A DNA stretch of 40,631 nt from SM23-73-3 sp965369445 (GTDB lineage: Bacteria > Zixibacteria > MSB-5A5 > SM1-73), in the NCBI GenBank assembly GCA_965369445.1, contig CBDUQU010000007.1, positions 1 through 40,631 on the forward strand, read 5' to 3'. The translations under genes and the position numbers were made by a program. Numbering within the stretch: the stretch's first letter is position 1; each line of letters begins with the position of its first letter. Below the pieces are notes generated by a model, which made no database searches, was not told the origin of the DNA, and saw nothing but the letters and a program-made list of their open reading frames with translations. Shown one piece after another: positions 6,772 through 14,468 of this stretch.

Positions 6772-8079
6772 ATGACGATCAGGAGAAAATTCGAGAAGGC
6801 TTTCACCTGTTGTGGGATTGTCCGGGGTGGACTGTTTAAGCTCTGCATTATGGCGGCTACTATTTCCCTGTCAAGTTGCACCGAAAGGCCGGTTTTCCGG
6901 GAGGAGATTTTCTATCCCCAGATTAAGCAGCCGGCAGTGAGGGTTAAGCTTCTTGAAACCAAAGACAGCCAGGCGATAAGCTCCAATGGCTCGTTTCTTA
7001 TCAGATGTCTCTCCAGGGAAGGCCGGCGGTCGACCTATCATGCCTCCGCCGAGATGCTGGTGAAACTTACCGACGGAGGATTGACCTTAAGCGAGAAGAC
7101 CCAGGGGAAGCTGGAGACCGATCTTAAGAGAGTCTCATTTCTCCCGGGTGAGAATGCCACCCGGCTTCACCTGAACGGGAGGCCGTACCAGGGTGCGCTG
7201 GAAATAGCCCCAGGTGAGAACGACGGGTCGCTATTGGTGTTGAATTTAGTTCACGTGGAGGAGTATCTCAAAGGAGTCGTTCCGGCGGAGATCGGGAAAC
7301 TCAGGCGGCAGGAGATGGAGGCGTTGAAAGCTCAGGCTGTCGCAGCCCGGACCTACTCGCTCTCCCGCCTGGGTCAGTATGCCGAGCGCGGATATGATCT
7401 GGAAGCAACGGTGGCTGACCAGGTCTATCAGGGCGCCAGAGGAGAGGACCCATTGGCAAGCCAGGCCGTGGACCTCACCCGGGGAGAGGTGCTGGTGAAT
7501 GACGGGAAGTTGATTAGCGCGTATTATCACGCCAACTCCGGGGGAATGACAGAATACGTGGAAAAGGTGTGGGACGCACCGAAGGAGAGCTACCTAATTC
7601 CCGTGGATGACGAGGCCTTCTGTTCGTGGTCGGAGACTTTCGCCTGGAAAGAGAGCTGGACCAAAGAGGCATTGGAGGAGAACCTGACAAGATTCCTCGG
7701 CACCCGGGGAGGATGGTCAGAGGGAAAATTGGGAAATCTCCTGGATCTGCAGATAGCAAGCAGATCGCATTCAGGCAGGGTCGAAGTGTTGAAGGTAACC
7801 ACCGACAGGGGAACCTTTCGAATCCGGGGTGACAGGATTCGATGGGCCTTACGGAAAGGCAACCGGAGCGGCTCGATTCTGCCCAGCACCTGCTTTGATC
7901 TTGTTATTGAAAGAGACGAAAACGAAGAAATCCGGCAGGTGAAAGCTGAGGGTAGGGGAAACGGACATGGGGTGGGAATGTGCCAGACCGGCGCCATCGG
8001 CATGGCGCGAAAAGGACACGCCTACCAGGATATCTTAAAGCTCTATTACTCAGACGCGCAGATGATCAAGTGCTATTGA
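6772..8079 (+). CDS. SpoIID/LytB-domain lipoprotein (peptidoglycan-acting)
   Basis: 435 residues with a lipobox L33-S34-S35-C36 after a hydrophobic segment, so it is probably anchored in a membrane. The SpoIID domain covers about 155-430: EYLKGVVPAEIG with the candidate catalytic glutamate E173, ALKAQAVAARTY, YHANSGGMTEYVEKVWD, and the C-terminal GHGVGMCQTGAIGMA (family GxGxGMSQxGA). In Bacillus SpoIID is a lytic transglycosylase that cleaves glycan strands lacking stem peptides. Non-sporulating relatives (LytB, amidase enhancer) tune wall hydrolases. Outside sporulators the role is probably wall remodelling or division. There is a 194-base gap before it and it faces the convergent EamA gene. 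Confidence 0.9.
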   Translation: MTIRRKFEKAFTCCGIVRGGLFKLCIMAATISLSSCTERPVFREEIFYPQIKQPAVRVKLLETKDSQAISSNGSFLIRCLSREGRRSTYHASAEMLVKLTDGGLTLSEKTQGKLETDLKRVSFLPGENATRLHLNGRPYQGALEIAPGENDGSLLVLNLVHVEEYLKGVVPAEIGKLRRQEMEALKAQAVAARTYSLSRLGQYAERGYDLEATVADQVYQGARGEDPLASQAVDLTRGEVLVNDGKLISAYYHANSGGMTEYVEKVWDAPKESYLIPVDDEAFCSWSETFAWKESWTKEALEENLTRFLGTRGGWSEGKLGNLLDLQIASRSHSGRVEVLKVTTDRGTFRIRGDRIRWALRKGNRSGSILPSTCFDLVIERDENEEIRQVKAEGRGNGHGVGMCQTGAIGMARKGHAYQDILKLYYSDAQMIKCY

Positions 8080-8129
8080 AGAGCGTGCTCGGGGCGCAGA
8101 ATAATACCTCCACACATTCTTACCACAAA

Positions 8130-9044
8130 CTAACCGCGCAGGGTCGGAGCAGCCCTGCGGGCTCTGTCGGAGGGATGAATCCTTACAACGATGATGCCCA
8201 CAAAAATCAGGCACGCGCCTGCGATTTGAAGAGCGCTTAAGGTCTCCCCGAATATCATGAAAGCCAGGATCGATGCCACCACCACCTCCCAGGTACAGGC
8301 GATTCCGGCCCGGCTCGCCTCGAGATATTTCAGTCCCCGGGTGTAAAGAGAATACCCCAGAAGAGTGGAAAAAAGCGCCAGGCAGAGAATCCATAACCAG
8401 GTTATCGTGGGGTAACTCACCGAGATGAGACTCCGGGTTCCTTTGATCAGCAGAAGAAAAAATCCTCCGAACCCCAACGCATACATGACCACGGTATAAG
8501 GACTGTATCTGCTTACTCCCTTTTTACCAAATATACTGTAAAGCCCCGCTCCCAAGCCCGCACCCAGTCCATATAGTATCCCCCTCATGTTGAGCTTGAA
8601 CTGGGCCGGGTCGTACACCTGGATGACCAGAATGCATCCTAAGAAGGTCAGAAGTAAAGCTAAGATCTTGGCCCGGGTGAGCTTTTCGCCAAGGACCAGC
8701 GGGGAGAGGAGGATGACGAAAGCCGGGTAGGTGTAAAGCAATATGGTGGCTGTGGCGACCGTGGTGTATTTTATGGCATAGAAAAACAGAAGAAAACACA
8801 AACTCACGCTCAAAAGGCCGTAGATGGCGAAGAATGGAAAGTCTTTCTTTCTGATTCTCAGCCAGTCGGGATTGACGAAGACCGCGGTGATGAACAAAAG
8901 GAAAAAAGCGATCAATGCTCTCCAGCTAACCACAGTGAGCGGATCCGGCTCATGCTGGTAGATCAGACGGGCAAATATACCGATGGTTCCCAGACAAGTC
9001 GCACCCAGGATTACGAATAGATATCCTTTGGTCTCTTTTCTCAT
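8130..9044 (-). CDS. EamA/DMT-family permease (10 TM)
   Basis: 304 residues with ten predicted membrane helices in two EamA repeats. The first (about 8-140) has ATCLGTIGIFARLIY and ends with PLVLGEKLTRAKILALLLTFLG; the second (about 150-290) has LYSIFGKKG and FGETLSALQIAGACLIFVG. Drug/metabolite superfamily exporters carry amino acids, nucleobases, sugars or other small metabolites; the substrate cannot be predicted. The start ATG follows GGAGAG. The last ten codons (RARRAAPTLRG) coincide with a hairpin CGCAGGG/CCCTGCG at 8137-8159, so the C-terminus may have been formed by a palindromic repeat running into the gene. It converges on the SpoIID-like gene. Confidence 0.88.
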   Translation of the reverse strand: MRKETKGYLFVILGATCLGTIGIFARLIYQHEPDPLTVVSWRALIAFFLLFITAVFVNPDWLRIRKKDFPFFAIYGLLSVSLCFLLFFYAIKYTTVATATILLYTYPAFVILLSPLVLGEKLTRAKILALLLTFLGCILVIQVYDPAQFKLNMRGILYGLGAGLGAGLYSIFGKKGVSRYSPYTVVMYALGFGGFFLLLIKGTRSLISVSYPTITWLWILCLALFSTLLGYSLYTRGLKYLEASRAGIACTWEVVVASILAFMIFGETLSALQIAGACLIFVGIIVVRIHPSDRARRAAPTLRG

Positions 9045-9194
9045 CTCTCCAGGTCACGCAAAAAAAAGCCTTTGAATTCTCTCACCTTCGCCGGAACGCA
9101 ATGTGCTCCGGATTTTGAACAATATATAAAGCGCAGGCGCCGAAACAAGCCTTTTGTTATTGGGGGATGACCGGAGTGTGGCGCAAAACCCTGG

Positions 9195-10148
9195 CTACGC
9201 GGTATTGACGATCGCTTTCTCAACTCCTGACTTAATCTCTTTTTTCTTCATCGCTCCCACCCAGAGGAAGATCCTCAGGGTTATTGCGGTGTGCAAGGGA
9301 TCACTCTCCTTTGACCAGTAGGGTCGAAAACCGCCGTCCTCTCTCTGGATTTCGATGATCCCCTCGAGTATCTTTTTGACTCTCTTGTCCCTGGCCCTGT
9401 ATCCCGCGTCCGCACCCCTCTTTCCGGAGAAGAAGGATTGTCCGAGAAGATGGGTCAGATGATAAATCTCATTCTCCCGCTTCTCCCCCTTCAGGTGATA
9501 GAACCCTTGTTCCGCATTCTGCGCCATTAAATCGAGATGCTCTTCGAACAGGGCGATGCCCCGCTTGTACAGAGTATCTTCCCCGCCAAGCAGGTCTTTC
9601 ATCAGAAACGTAATCTGGGCGCTCGAGTCCGGATCGATCTCCTCATCCTCCTCAACCGCCCCCCAGCCTCCCTCCGGGAGCTCCATTCTTCGCAGCCAGT
9701 TGATTGCTTTCTGGCAAGCTTTGGTGTTTTCCTGTCCCATTAGTCTTAAGAGATCAACCATGCCCGCGGTCAACCAGGTTACACCTTTCTGATTGGAGAG
9801 CTCGGTCATCTCCGGTGGTATGGTGAGCTTCGGGTTCTCCCGAAATCCGCCCTCCTGAGTCTGATGCTTGAGGAGAAACTTGATGCAGCTTGTAAGAGCC
9901 AGTCCGTCTTTCGGCATTTTGCATCTAAGCAGAAGATTAGCTGCTCTTTCCGTCTCCTTCATGCCGCTGTGCTTCGAATCGATCCCACTCGGAAAACCGC
10001 CGTCCTTTCTCTGATTTTTCAACACATTCAGAAGTAGTTCCTTCCCGATTACTGTGTTCCACAGGTCGACCATCTCAAGAACACAAAGCTTGGTGAAAGC
10101 ATCGCTCTTTTCGAAAATGAATGGTACGGGATCATGTTTGAATTCCAT
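9195..10148 (-). CDS. Prenyltransferase / squalene-oxidase repeat protein (alpha-toroid)
   Basis: 317 residues, soluble, no signal peptide. It is built of repeated helical hairpins with QW-like glycine turns: NQRKDGGFPSG (about 45-55), HQTQEGGFRENP (about 95-106), LPEGGWGAVEEDEEIDPDSSA (split here at about 157-177), and IQREDGGFRPYW (about 272-283). These are features of the terpenoid-cyclase/prenyltransferase alpha-alpha toroid fold. Class II cyclases need a D-x-D-D motif. Here the equivalent stretch is IDPDSSA, with only two acids, so cyclase activity is uncertain and it may be a binding protein. A good ribosome binding site (AAGGAG) precedes the ATG. It is not a full-length squalene-hopene cyclase (about 630 residues). 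Confidence 0.78.
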   Translation of the reverse strand: MEFKHDPVPFIFEKSDAFTKLCVLEMVDLWNTVIGKELLLNVLKNQRKDGGFPSGIDSKHSGMKETERAANLLLRCKMPKDGLALTSCIKFLLKHQTQEGGFRENPKLTIPPEMTELSNQKGVTWLTAGMVDLLRLMGQENTKACQKAINWLRRMELPEGGWGAVEEDEEIDPDSSAQITFLMKDLLGGEDTLYKRGIALFEEHLDLMAQNAEQGFYHLKGEKRENEIYHLTHLLGQSFFSGKRGADAGYRARDKRVKKILEGIIEIQREDGGFRPYWSKESDPLHTAITLRIFLWVGAMKKKEIKSGVEKAIVNTA

Positions 10149-10187
10149 TTTGTATTTTCTCCTTTTTCAAGAATCAAAAAGGGCAAA

Positions 10188-10309
10188 TGGAGTGTTCGCC
10201 TTCCTTCGACTAGCTCAGGACGGTGAGCAAAGTCGAACCGTCAGGCGAACCGGGTTAGAGCTTTTCGCCAGCCCAAAAGCTCTGGGTCAAGCTAAAGCTT
10301 GACACTCCA
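10188..10309. repeat. Dispersed palindromic element with TGGAGTGT/ACACTCCA ends
   Basis: Terminal inverted repeats TGGAGTGT (10188-10195) and ACACTCCA (10302-10309). Inside are nested hairpins: GTTCGCCT (10194-10201) with AGGCGAAC (10243-10250) enclosing TTCGACT/AGTCGAA (10205-10211, 10231-10237) and GCTCA/TGAGC. A hairpin around 10257-10282 follows, and AAGCT/AGCTT inside GTCAA...TTGAC (10286-10303). Shorter relatives lie at 16689-16739 and 24326-24379. It occupies almost all of the gap between two minus-strand genes. Confidence 0.75.
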
Positions 10310-10348
10310 AAAGAGCTTTCCTGATTTGACCTTTTTGAAGATGTCTGC

Positions 10349-11719
10349 TTAAGTTCTCGCTAACTTCGCCACGCTCTCGATATGATAGGTGTGGGGAAAC
10401 ATGTCCACCGGTTTAACGTTTTCCAGCTTGTAATCTTGCCGGCAGAACACCGTCAGATCTCTGGCCAGGGTAGTGGGGTTGCACGAGACGTAGACGATTG
10501 TTTGCGGCTTCATGCTCACGAGCGACTTGATCACGCGCGGATGCAAACCGGCTCTGGGTGGATCGATCACAACCAGATCGGGAATTGTTTTGTTCTGCTC
10601 AAAATCCCTGAGCACCACTTTAGCCTCACCCTGGATAAACTCACAGTTGCTCACCCCATTAAGCTCTGCATTCCTTCGGGCATTTTGCACCGCCTCCGTC
10701 AACGCTTCGATGCCAATTACCTTTTTCGCCGCCCGCGACAAGAACATGGAGATGGTTCCGTTACCGCAATACAGATCCAGAACCTCCTCGTCTCCCTGCA
10801 GGTCAGCGGCATCCAGTACGATCTGGTAGAGTTTCTCTGCCTGCCGGGGATTGGTCTGAAAGAAGGAATTGCTGGAGATCTCGAAGGTAAACTCACCCAA
10901 CTTCTCGGTGATGATTCTTTCGCCGCCCAACAACTCCTCCTCGTCTCCCACCGCGATTTGAGCCAATCTCGAGTTTATGTTTCTCACTATGCTCTTGACA
11001 GTGGGAAAGTTCGAAAAAAGGCCGTCGCAGAAATCTTCGACCGGCGGAAAATCTCCTTTATACGTGACCAGGTTCACCATCGTGCTGTCGGTGTTCTTGC
11101 CCTCTTTTATCACCAGATACCTTAAGAGGCCCGACTGAGTCCTATGACTATATGCGGACAGATTCTTCTCCTTGGCGAATGTGCGAACAAAATCCAAGAT
11201 TTCGTTGGCGGTCTTCGACTGCAGGAAACACTCCTTCAGATCAAAGACTAAATCGAATCTTTTACGGGGATGCAGCCCCAGGACAAGCTTTTTGTCTGGA
11301 TGGGGCAAGAAGGCATACTCCATCTTGTTGCGATAGTAGAAGACGTCATCAGAGCCGAGGGCATCTTCTACGGGAGGATCGGTAAAGCCGCCGATCCTTT
11401 CCAAGCTGTCTTTGACATGCTTGGTTTTGAATCTCACCTGTTCCTCATATTTCAGATTCTGCCAGGTGCACCCGCCGCAGAACCCGAAATGTGAGCAGGC
11501 GGGCTTGGTCCTTAGCTCCGACTCTTTAACGATCTCCAGGAGCTTAGCCTCAGCGAAATTGGTCTTTTTCTTGGTGATCTCAGCCTTAACCACGTCCCCC
11601 GGAATTCCGCCATAAATCAGCACCACATACCCGTCCACCTTGGCCACGCTGGTTCCGCCGTAAGCCAAGTCCGATATCTCCAATTCGATTATGTCTTTTT
11701 TCCTTATGTTTACGGGCAA
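10349..11719 (-). CDS. rlmD: 23S rRNA (uracil-5-)-methyltransferase, RlmD/RumA type
   Basis: 456 residues from the TTG at 11719. It has an N-terminal TRAM domain (about 5-60), an iron-sulphur cluster motif C75-x5-C81-x2-C84 with a fourth cysteine C164, a SAM motif DLYCGNGTIS (about 315-324), DPPRAGLHP, and the catalytic cysteine in VSCNPTTLARD (C413). The enzyme makes 5-methyluridine in rRNA; paralogues modify other positions (RlmC, RlmCD, TrmA), so the target is uncertain. The frame is open further upstream to 11791, but a consensus promoter occupies that upstream part. GGG at a proper distance precedes TTG 11719, so I chose the shorter form starting MPVNIRKKD. Confidence 0.88.
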   Translation of the reverse strand: MPVNIRKKDIIELEISDLAYGGTSVAKVDGYVVLIYGGIPGDVVKAEITKKKTNFAEAKLLEIVKESELRTKPACSHFGFCGGCTWQNLKYEEQVRFKTKHVKDSLERIGGFTDPPVEDALGSDDVFYYRNKMEYAFLPHPDKKLVLGLHPRKRFDLVFDLKECFLQSKTANEILDFVRTFAKEKNLSAYSHRTQSGLLRYLVIKEGKNTDSTMVNLVTYKGDFPPVEDFCDGLFSNFPTVKSIVRNINSRLAQIAVGDEEELLGGERIITEKLGEFTFEISSNSFFQTNPRQAEKLYQIVLDAADLQGDEEVLDLYCGNGTISMFLSRAAKKVIGIEALTEAVQNARRNAELNGVSNCEFIQGEAKVVLRDFEQNKTIPDLVVIDPPRAGLHPRVIKSLVSMKPQTIVYVSCNPTTLARDLTVFCRQDYKLENVKPVDMFPHTYHIESVAKLART

Positions 11720-11762
11720 TTCAATCCCTTTCGAGAAACATTCTGACAAATCAACATCTGTT

Positions 11763-11791
11763 AGGATACAACAACTCATAAGGTTTGTCAA
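11763..11791 (-). promoter_or_regulatory. Consensus sigma-70 promoter for the rRNA methyltransferase gene
   Basis: On the minus strand TTGACA (11791-11786), 17 bases, TATCCT (11768-11763). The predicted start is near 11756, leaving about 37 bases of leader before the TTG at 11719. It argues against the upstream in-frame TTG and ATG codons as translation starts. Confidence 0.75.
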
Positions 11792-11862
11792 TGTTATACT
11801 CGCTGGACACTACGCGAGATTCAGGAGAAGGGAGGCCCAAGAAAGAGGGGGGCTGGGTGGCC

Positions 11863-11881
11863 GTCCCGCCTTTGGCGGGAC
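11863..11881. repeat. GC-rich hairpin between the methyltransferase gene and the island
   Basis: GTCCCGCC (11863-11870) pairs with GGCGGGAC (11874-11881) around TTT. The core CCCGCC...GGCGGG recurs in the element at 16602-16668. It marks the boundary between core-like genes and the lower-GC island. The rest of 11792-11952 shows nothing else. Confidence 0.6.
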
Positions 11882-11952
11882 GAGGGTAGGAGGGCCGGGG
11901 GCCGCAGGCTTGAGCCAGCAAGGGGAACTTCGTTATCTGATTTCCAAATGCA

Positions 11953-12567
11953 TCAACTTCTAACTTCCTTCACAACCAGATGACTCTGCATTTCTTCACT
12001 TCCCTCAACCCATTTGCCATCCCAAGCGACTTCCACAACCACAGCGTTCGATTCAGTTGTATCTGAAACCGCTTTGAATTCAAATCGAGTTAGTTCATTT
12101 GGCGGCACTAAGTGGTTAAGGTTATTTGGAGTAGAGTATAACTGTAAGGAAAATCTATCTGAATCTTCCATCAGAAAACCAAATGTTGATAGTTCAGCCG
12201 GGCCAATTGTCAAATAAAGGGGCATTTGCAGTGGCCAACGCCAAGTGACTTGTGTAGGGCCGCTAAAGACCTTTTCAATCCAAGTATCATCCGGACCGCG
12301 TTTGAATACCCTTGTCAGAAGAACACGGACATTCTTTGCTGGGGATGATTTTCGATTGTTTGAGACTCTCAAGAGATAATACCTACCTTTTTTCCCTCCA
12401 GATGTTTTGTTCAGAACCCCTGTTGGATCATCCAGTCTAATGCGAAGCCTTGGTTTAACCCAAAACTGACGAATTCTTTCGCCCCAAATTGCAGCGATTA
12501 CAACTAGAAATGAGGCAACGGCACCTGTCCCCAGGATTATCAAGCTATATTTCTCGAAATCAGTCAC
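11953..12567 (-). CDS. Single-pass membrane protein with a cytoplasmic beta-rich domain, partner of the TIR-Kir gene
   Basis: 204 residues from a GTG start preceded by GAGAGGA. There is one hydrophobic helix at about residues 7-29, followed by basic residues (ERIRQFWVKPRLR), so the C-terminal part probably faces the cytoplasm. The rest is beta-strand rich: RYYLLRVSNNRKSSPAKNV resembles the NxGxxxAxNV turn of immunoglobulin-like sandwich domains. I recognise no named family. It follows the TIR-Kir gene after 79 bases on the same strand, and both have the same low-GC codon choice, unlike the neighbouring core genes. I infer a membrane-bound partner of that protein. Confidence 0.75.
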   Translation of the reverse strand: MTDFEKYSLIILGTGAVASFLVVIAAIWGERIRQFWVKPRLRIRLDDPTGVLNKTSGGKKGRYYLLRVSNNRKSSPAKNVRVLLTRVFKRGPDDTWIEKVFSGPTQVTWRWPLQMPLYLTIGPAELSTFGFLMEDSDRFSLQLYSTPNNLNHLVPPNELTRFEFKAVSDTTESNAVVVEVAWDGKWVEGSEEMQSHLVVKEVRS

Positions 12568-12646
12568 CTAAATCCTCTCGGACAACGGCAAGGCGCACCT
12601 GGCGCTGTGGAGCGCAGCGCAATACCCGCCCGTGTGCACGCTCCTG

Positions 12647-13609
12647 CTACGCAACAATGATCTTGCCAAAATCGCCCCAATTGACGGAATCCATAATTAT
12701 TATCCCGTTTTCATCCATTTGATAAAATCGCTTGAATTGACCTTCCTCAACATCAGTAAATTCGTACACATATTCACTGAAGTGAGGCAAATTCGTATTT
12801 GCTTCTGTTCCAGATGCTTCTAGAATAATCTGTTTCATCTTGATCTGGTTTAATGAAGCGATATCTGCCGTGTCAAAGTCACCTGCTTTAGATATAGGTG
12901 AACCCTTATCAATCTTATGACTAAAGGTCCAACTTAGCTGCAATCGATTAATAGTCCTGGTCGAAAGTTTCAAAGTCGCCCAGTTCCTATAATAGCCTCC
13001 TTGTTTTGACTTGTAAACGCTCAACAGATGCGCAGATAATCTGACATTCATTAATGGTGAAAGGCCAATATTTGCAATCTTGAAACTAAGCCTTTGCCTT
13101 TTTTCACGAAAAACAACAGATGGATGAAATACTATTCTTGATCTATACCCCATTCGCTTCATCTTATCAAGGATTCTAATGGCGGCTGGCTCTAAAGCTT
13201 GTTGGAATTCTGATAAAGTACCGTATTTGCCATACTCAAACCTGAACGGATTTGTTCCTAACAGATCGGAAGGTAACTTCAACTTGGGTTTGCGAGGAAT
13301 CAGCGGGAAAACTCTGTCGGACCCAAGGAAGCCAAGAAACAAACCGAGTTCGAACACTAAATTGTCACGCGGCGAGTCATATATACTATTCCTTGATTCG
13401 ATTTTATCATCCGGCGTGAAAATCAGTACTGCAAAATCAAAACTCTTTGCTTCGAATAATTGACTTAATGTGCTCTCTAACGGATCTTCAAAATATCTTG
13501 TCCAAGGTACAAGGTCAAATTCTTCATGTTCAAGATTCGCGATTAACGCTCGAGTGTAATCCAGGCCTTCTACTGTGGAACCCACGAAAACCTTTGGATT
13601 TCTTTTCAT
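12647..13609 (-). CDS. CAP12/Pycsar-type TIR domain fused to a Kir-channel (IRK) cytoplasmic domain
   Basis: 320 residues from the ATG at 13609 (GGAGG five bases upstream; the frame extends four codons further to a TTG that is inside this ribosome binding site). Residues about 5-126 form a TIR-like domain of the type in CAP12 and Pycsar effectors: VFVGSTVEGL, FDFAVLIFTPDD, and SPRDNLVFELGLFLGFLG with candidate catalytic E87, then LPSDLLG. Residues about 156-315 resemble the cytoplasmic domain of inward-rectifier potassium channels: LSFKIANIG, LQLSWTFSHKIDKGSPI (compare the SWTVMHxIDxxSPL of KirBac), ASGTEANT and an end like GxxxxDxxxWGDF. No transmembrane pore is present. TIR domains of this class cleave NAD+; the Kir-like part may sense a ligand or bind partners. 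Codon use is more AT-rich than the surroundings, suggesting transfer. Confidence 0.85.
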   Translation of the reverse strand: MKRNPKVFVGSTVEGLDYTRALIANLEHEEFDLVPWTRYFEDPLESTLSQLFEAKSFDFAVLIFTPDDKIESRNSIYDSPRDNLVFELGLFLGFLGSDRVFPLIPRKPKLKLPSDLLGTNPFRFEYGKYGTLSEFQQALEPAAIRILDKMKRMGYRSRIVFHPSVVFREKRQRLSFKIANIGLSPLMNVRLSAHLLSVYKSKQGGYYRNWATLKLSTRTINRLQLSWTFSHKIDKGSPISKAGDFDTADIASLNQIKMKQIILEASGTEANTNLPHFSEYVYEFTDVEEGQFKRFYQMDENGIIIMDSVNWGDFGKIIVA

Positions 13610-13787
13610 CTCCGCCTCCAAATGTCAATGTCAGGTGCCTATGGATAACCTTCTTCTCTGTGGGATCCCGAACTAGGGATCCCCTTTTCTGCTTAAGCCT
13701 GGTGTTCAAAGGCTCGTAAGCTTCACCCGCCGTTCATTTCCCGTCGGTGGGGAACACGAACGGGAAGCGAGACCGAGCAAACCGTAC

Positions 13788-14060
13788 TCACCGTCCGGTG
13801 TGCTTGAGAAAATCGAGGATATTGTATGCAAGACTGATGCGGTCTCTGATGATGACGCGCAGTTGATCGCTAACAGTACCTTGTACCTTGCGCTCAATCA
13901 CTTCACGCAAACTATCTTCGTCAATTGTGAAGCCGTGATCTTTCCGGTACTGATTAACGAAGTCATACCAACGATTCATATCCGAATCGTGGTTCGTGTA
14001 CCAAGTGTTTGGCCCCGCCCACGCATCTAGGGCTGCATCAGTATCAGGCTTTAATGGCAT
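13788..14060 (-). CDS. Small hypothetical protein upstream of the TIR-Kir gene
   Basis: 90 residues from the ATG at 14060, which has GGGAGG five bases upstream. The frame is open to 14168 but only this start has a ribosome binding site. The protein is acidic-to-neutral, mostly helical, with NTWYTNHDSDMNRWYDF as its most distinctive stretch and a C-terminal helix rich in R, I and D. I do not recognise the family. It precedes the TIR-Kir gene on the same strand with a 178-base gap that contains strong secondary structure. A promoter candidate lies at 14200-14228. It may be part of the same unit or an independent cargo gene. Confidence 0.6.
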   Translation of the reverse strand: MPLKPDTDAALDAWAGPNTWYTNHDSDMNRWYDFVNQYRKDHGFTIDEDSLREVIERKVQGTVSDQLRVIIRDRISLAYNILDFLKHTGR

Positions 14061-14199
14061 TATATCCTCCCGTGTGACTACAGTGTCTTGTTCTACATGA
14101 GACCGCACCTTCAGGGTTTCCTTCTGCCCGACGCTTCCGCCCTGCCCATAACTCTGCTGCTCCGGCAACCTGACGGCACTAGAGAATTAAGTACTACAT

Positions 14200-14228
14200 A
14201 TATTAATCCCGATCACCGTGAATGTCAA
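14200..14228 (-). promoter_or_regulatory. Candidate sigma-70 promoter for the small gene and TIR-Kir unit
   Basis: On the minus strand TTGACA (14228-14223), 17 bases, TAATAT (14205-14200). The predicted start near 14193 gives a leader of about 130 bases to the ATG at 14060. The -35 is perfect and the -10 matches four of six. Confidence 0.5.
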
Positions 14229-14306
14229 GCAGATTCTGGAGTTTTCTCGGTTGTAGCAGCCCCGTTCGTCGCACAACTCAAGCGTCTGTCACGAGCATTC
14301 TGTTCT

Positions 14307-14456
14307 TCATCCAATCACGCTCATTAGGGATTGTGTTTGAATGATGTTGGTCAGTTTGAATCCGGCCTTCCTGAGAAGCGCCCGAAACTCAGCCTCAGTG
14401 CGCTCAAGGCCATTTTCCGTTACCAACATGATGACATCGGAAATCTTTCCGGGGAA
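14307..14456 (-). pseudogene. C-terminal remnant of a family-2 O-methyltransferase
   Basis: About 49 residues (from FPGKISDVIMLV through LERTEAEFRALLRKAGFKL to a stop) match the end of SAM-dependent O-methyltransferases of the hydroxyneurosporene/caffeate type. These typically end with GK-x-D-x-x-MLV, then (R)ERTEAEFRALLxxAGFxL and a P/Q-T-x-S-x-x-S-V-I-E tail. The catalytic and SAM-binding parts are missing. Homology stops at about 14456, directly beside the hairpin element at 14469-14519, so the break coincides with a repeat. The methionine further upstream lies inside the repeat and is not a real start. Confidence 0.65.
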
Positions 14457-14468
14457 GGGCTTCTGTGC

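Noticed and set aside
9641..9743. IDPDSSA in the toroid protein as a true DxDD class II cyclase motif
   Set aside because: Only two acidic residues are present and the protein is half the usual length, so I call only the fold.
10382..11125. 247-codon + strand frame opposite the rRNA methyltransferase
   Set aside because: The minus strand carries all catalytic motifs of the methyltransferase; the + frame matches nothing.
12592..12655. GC-rich structured sequence between the TIR-Kir and membrane protein genes, considered as an integron attC site
   Set aside because: The outer RYYYAAC and GTTRRRY boxes are not in the right place or orientation; only a GCGCTG/CAGCGC hairpin (12602-12620) can be supported.
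13690..13800. Possible group II intron or transposon end
   Set aside because: Strong pairing potential and a sequence ending in ACCGTACTC...GTCCGGTG look superficially like an intron domain V, but the catalytic triad and GAAA-type loop are absent and no reverse transcriptase is present.
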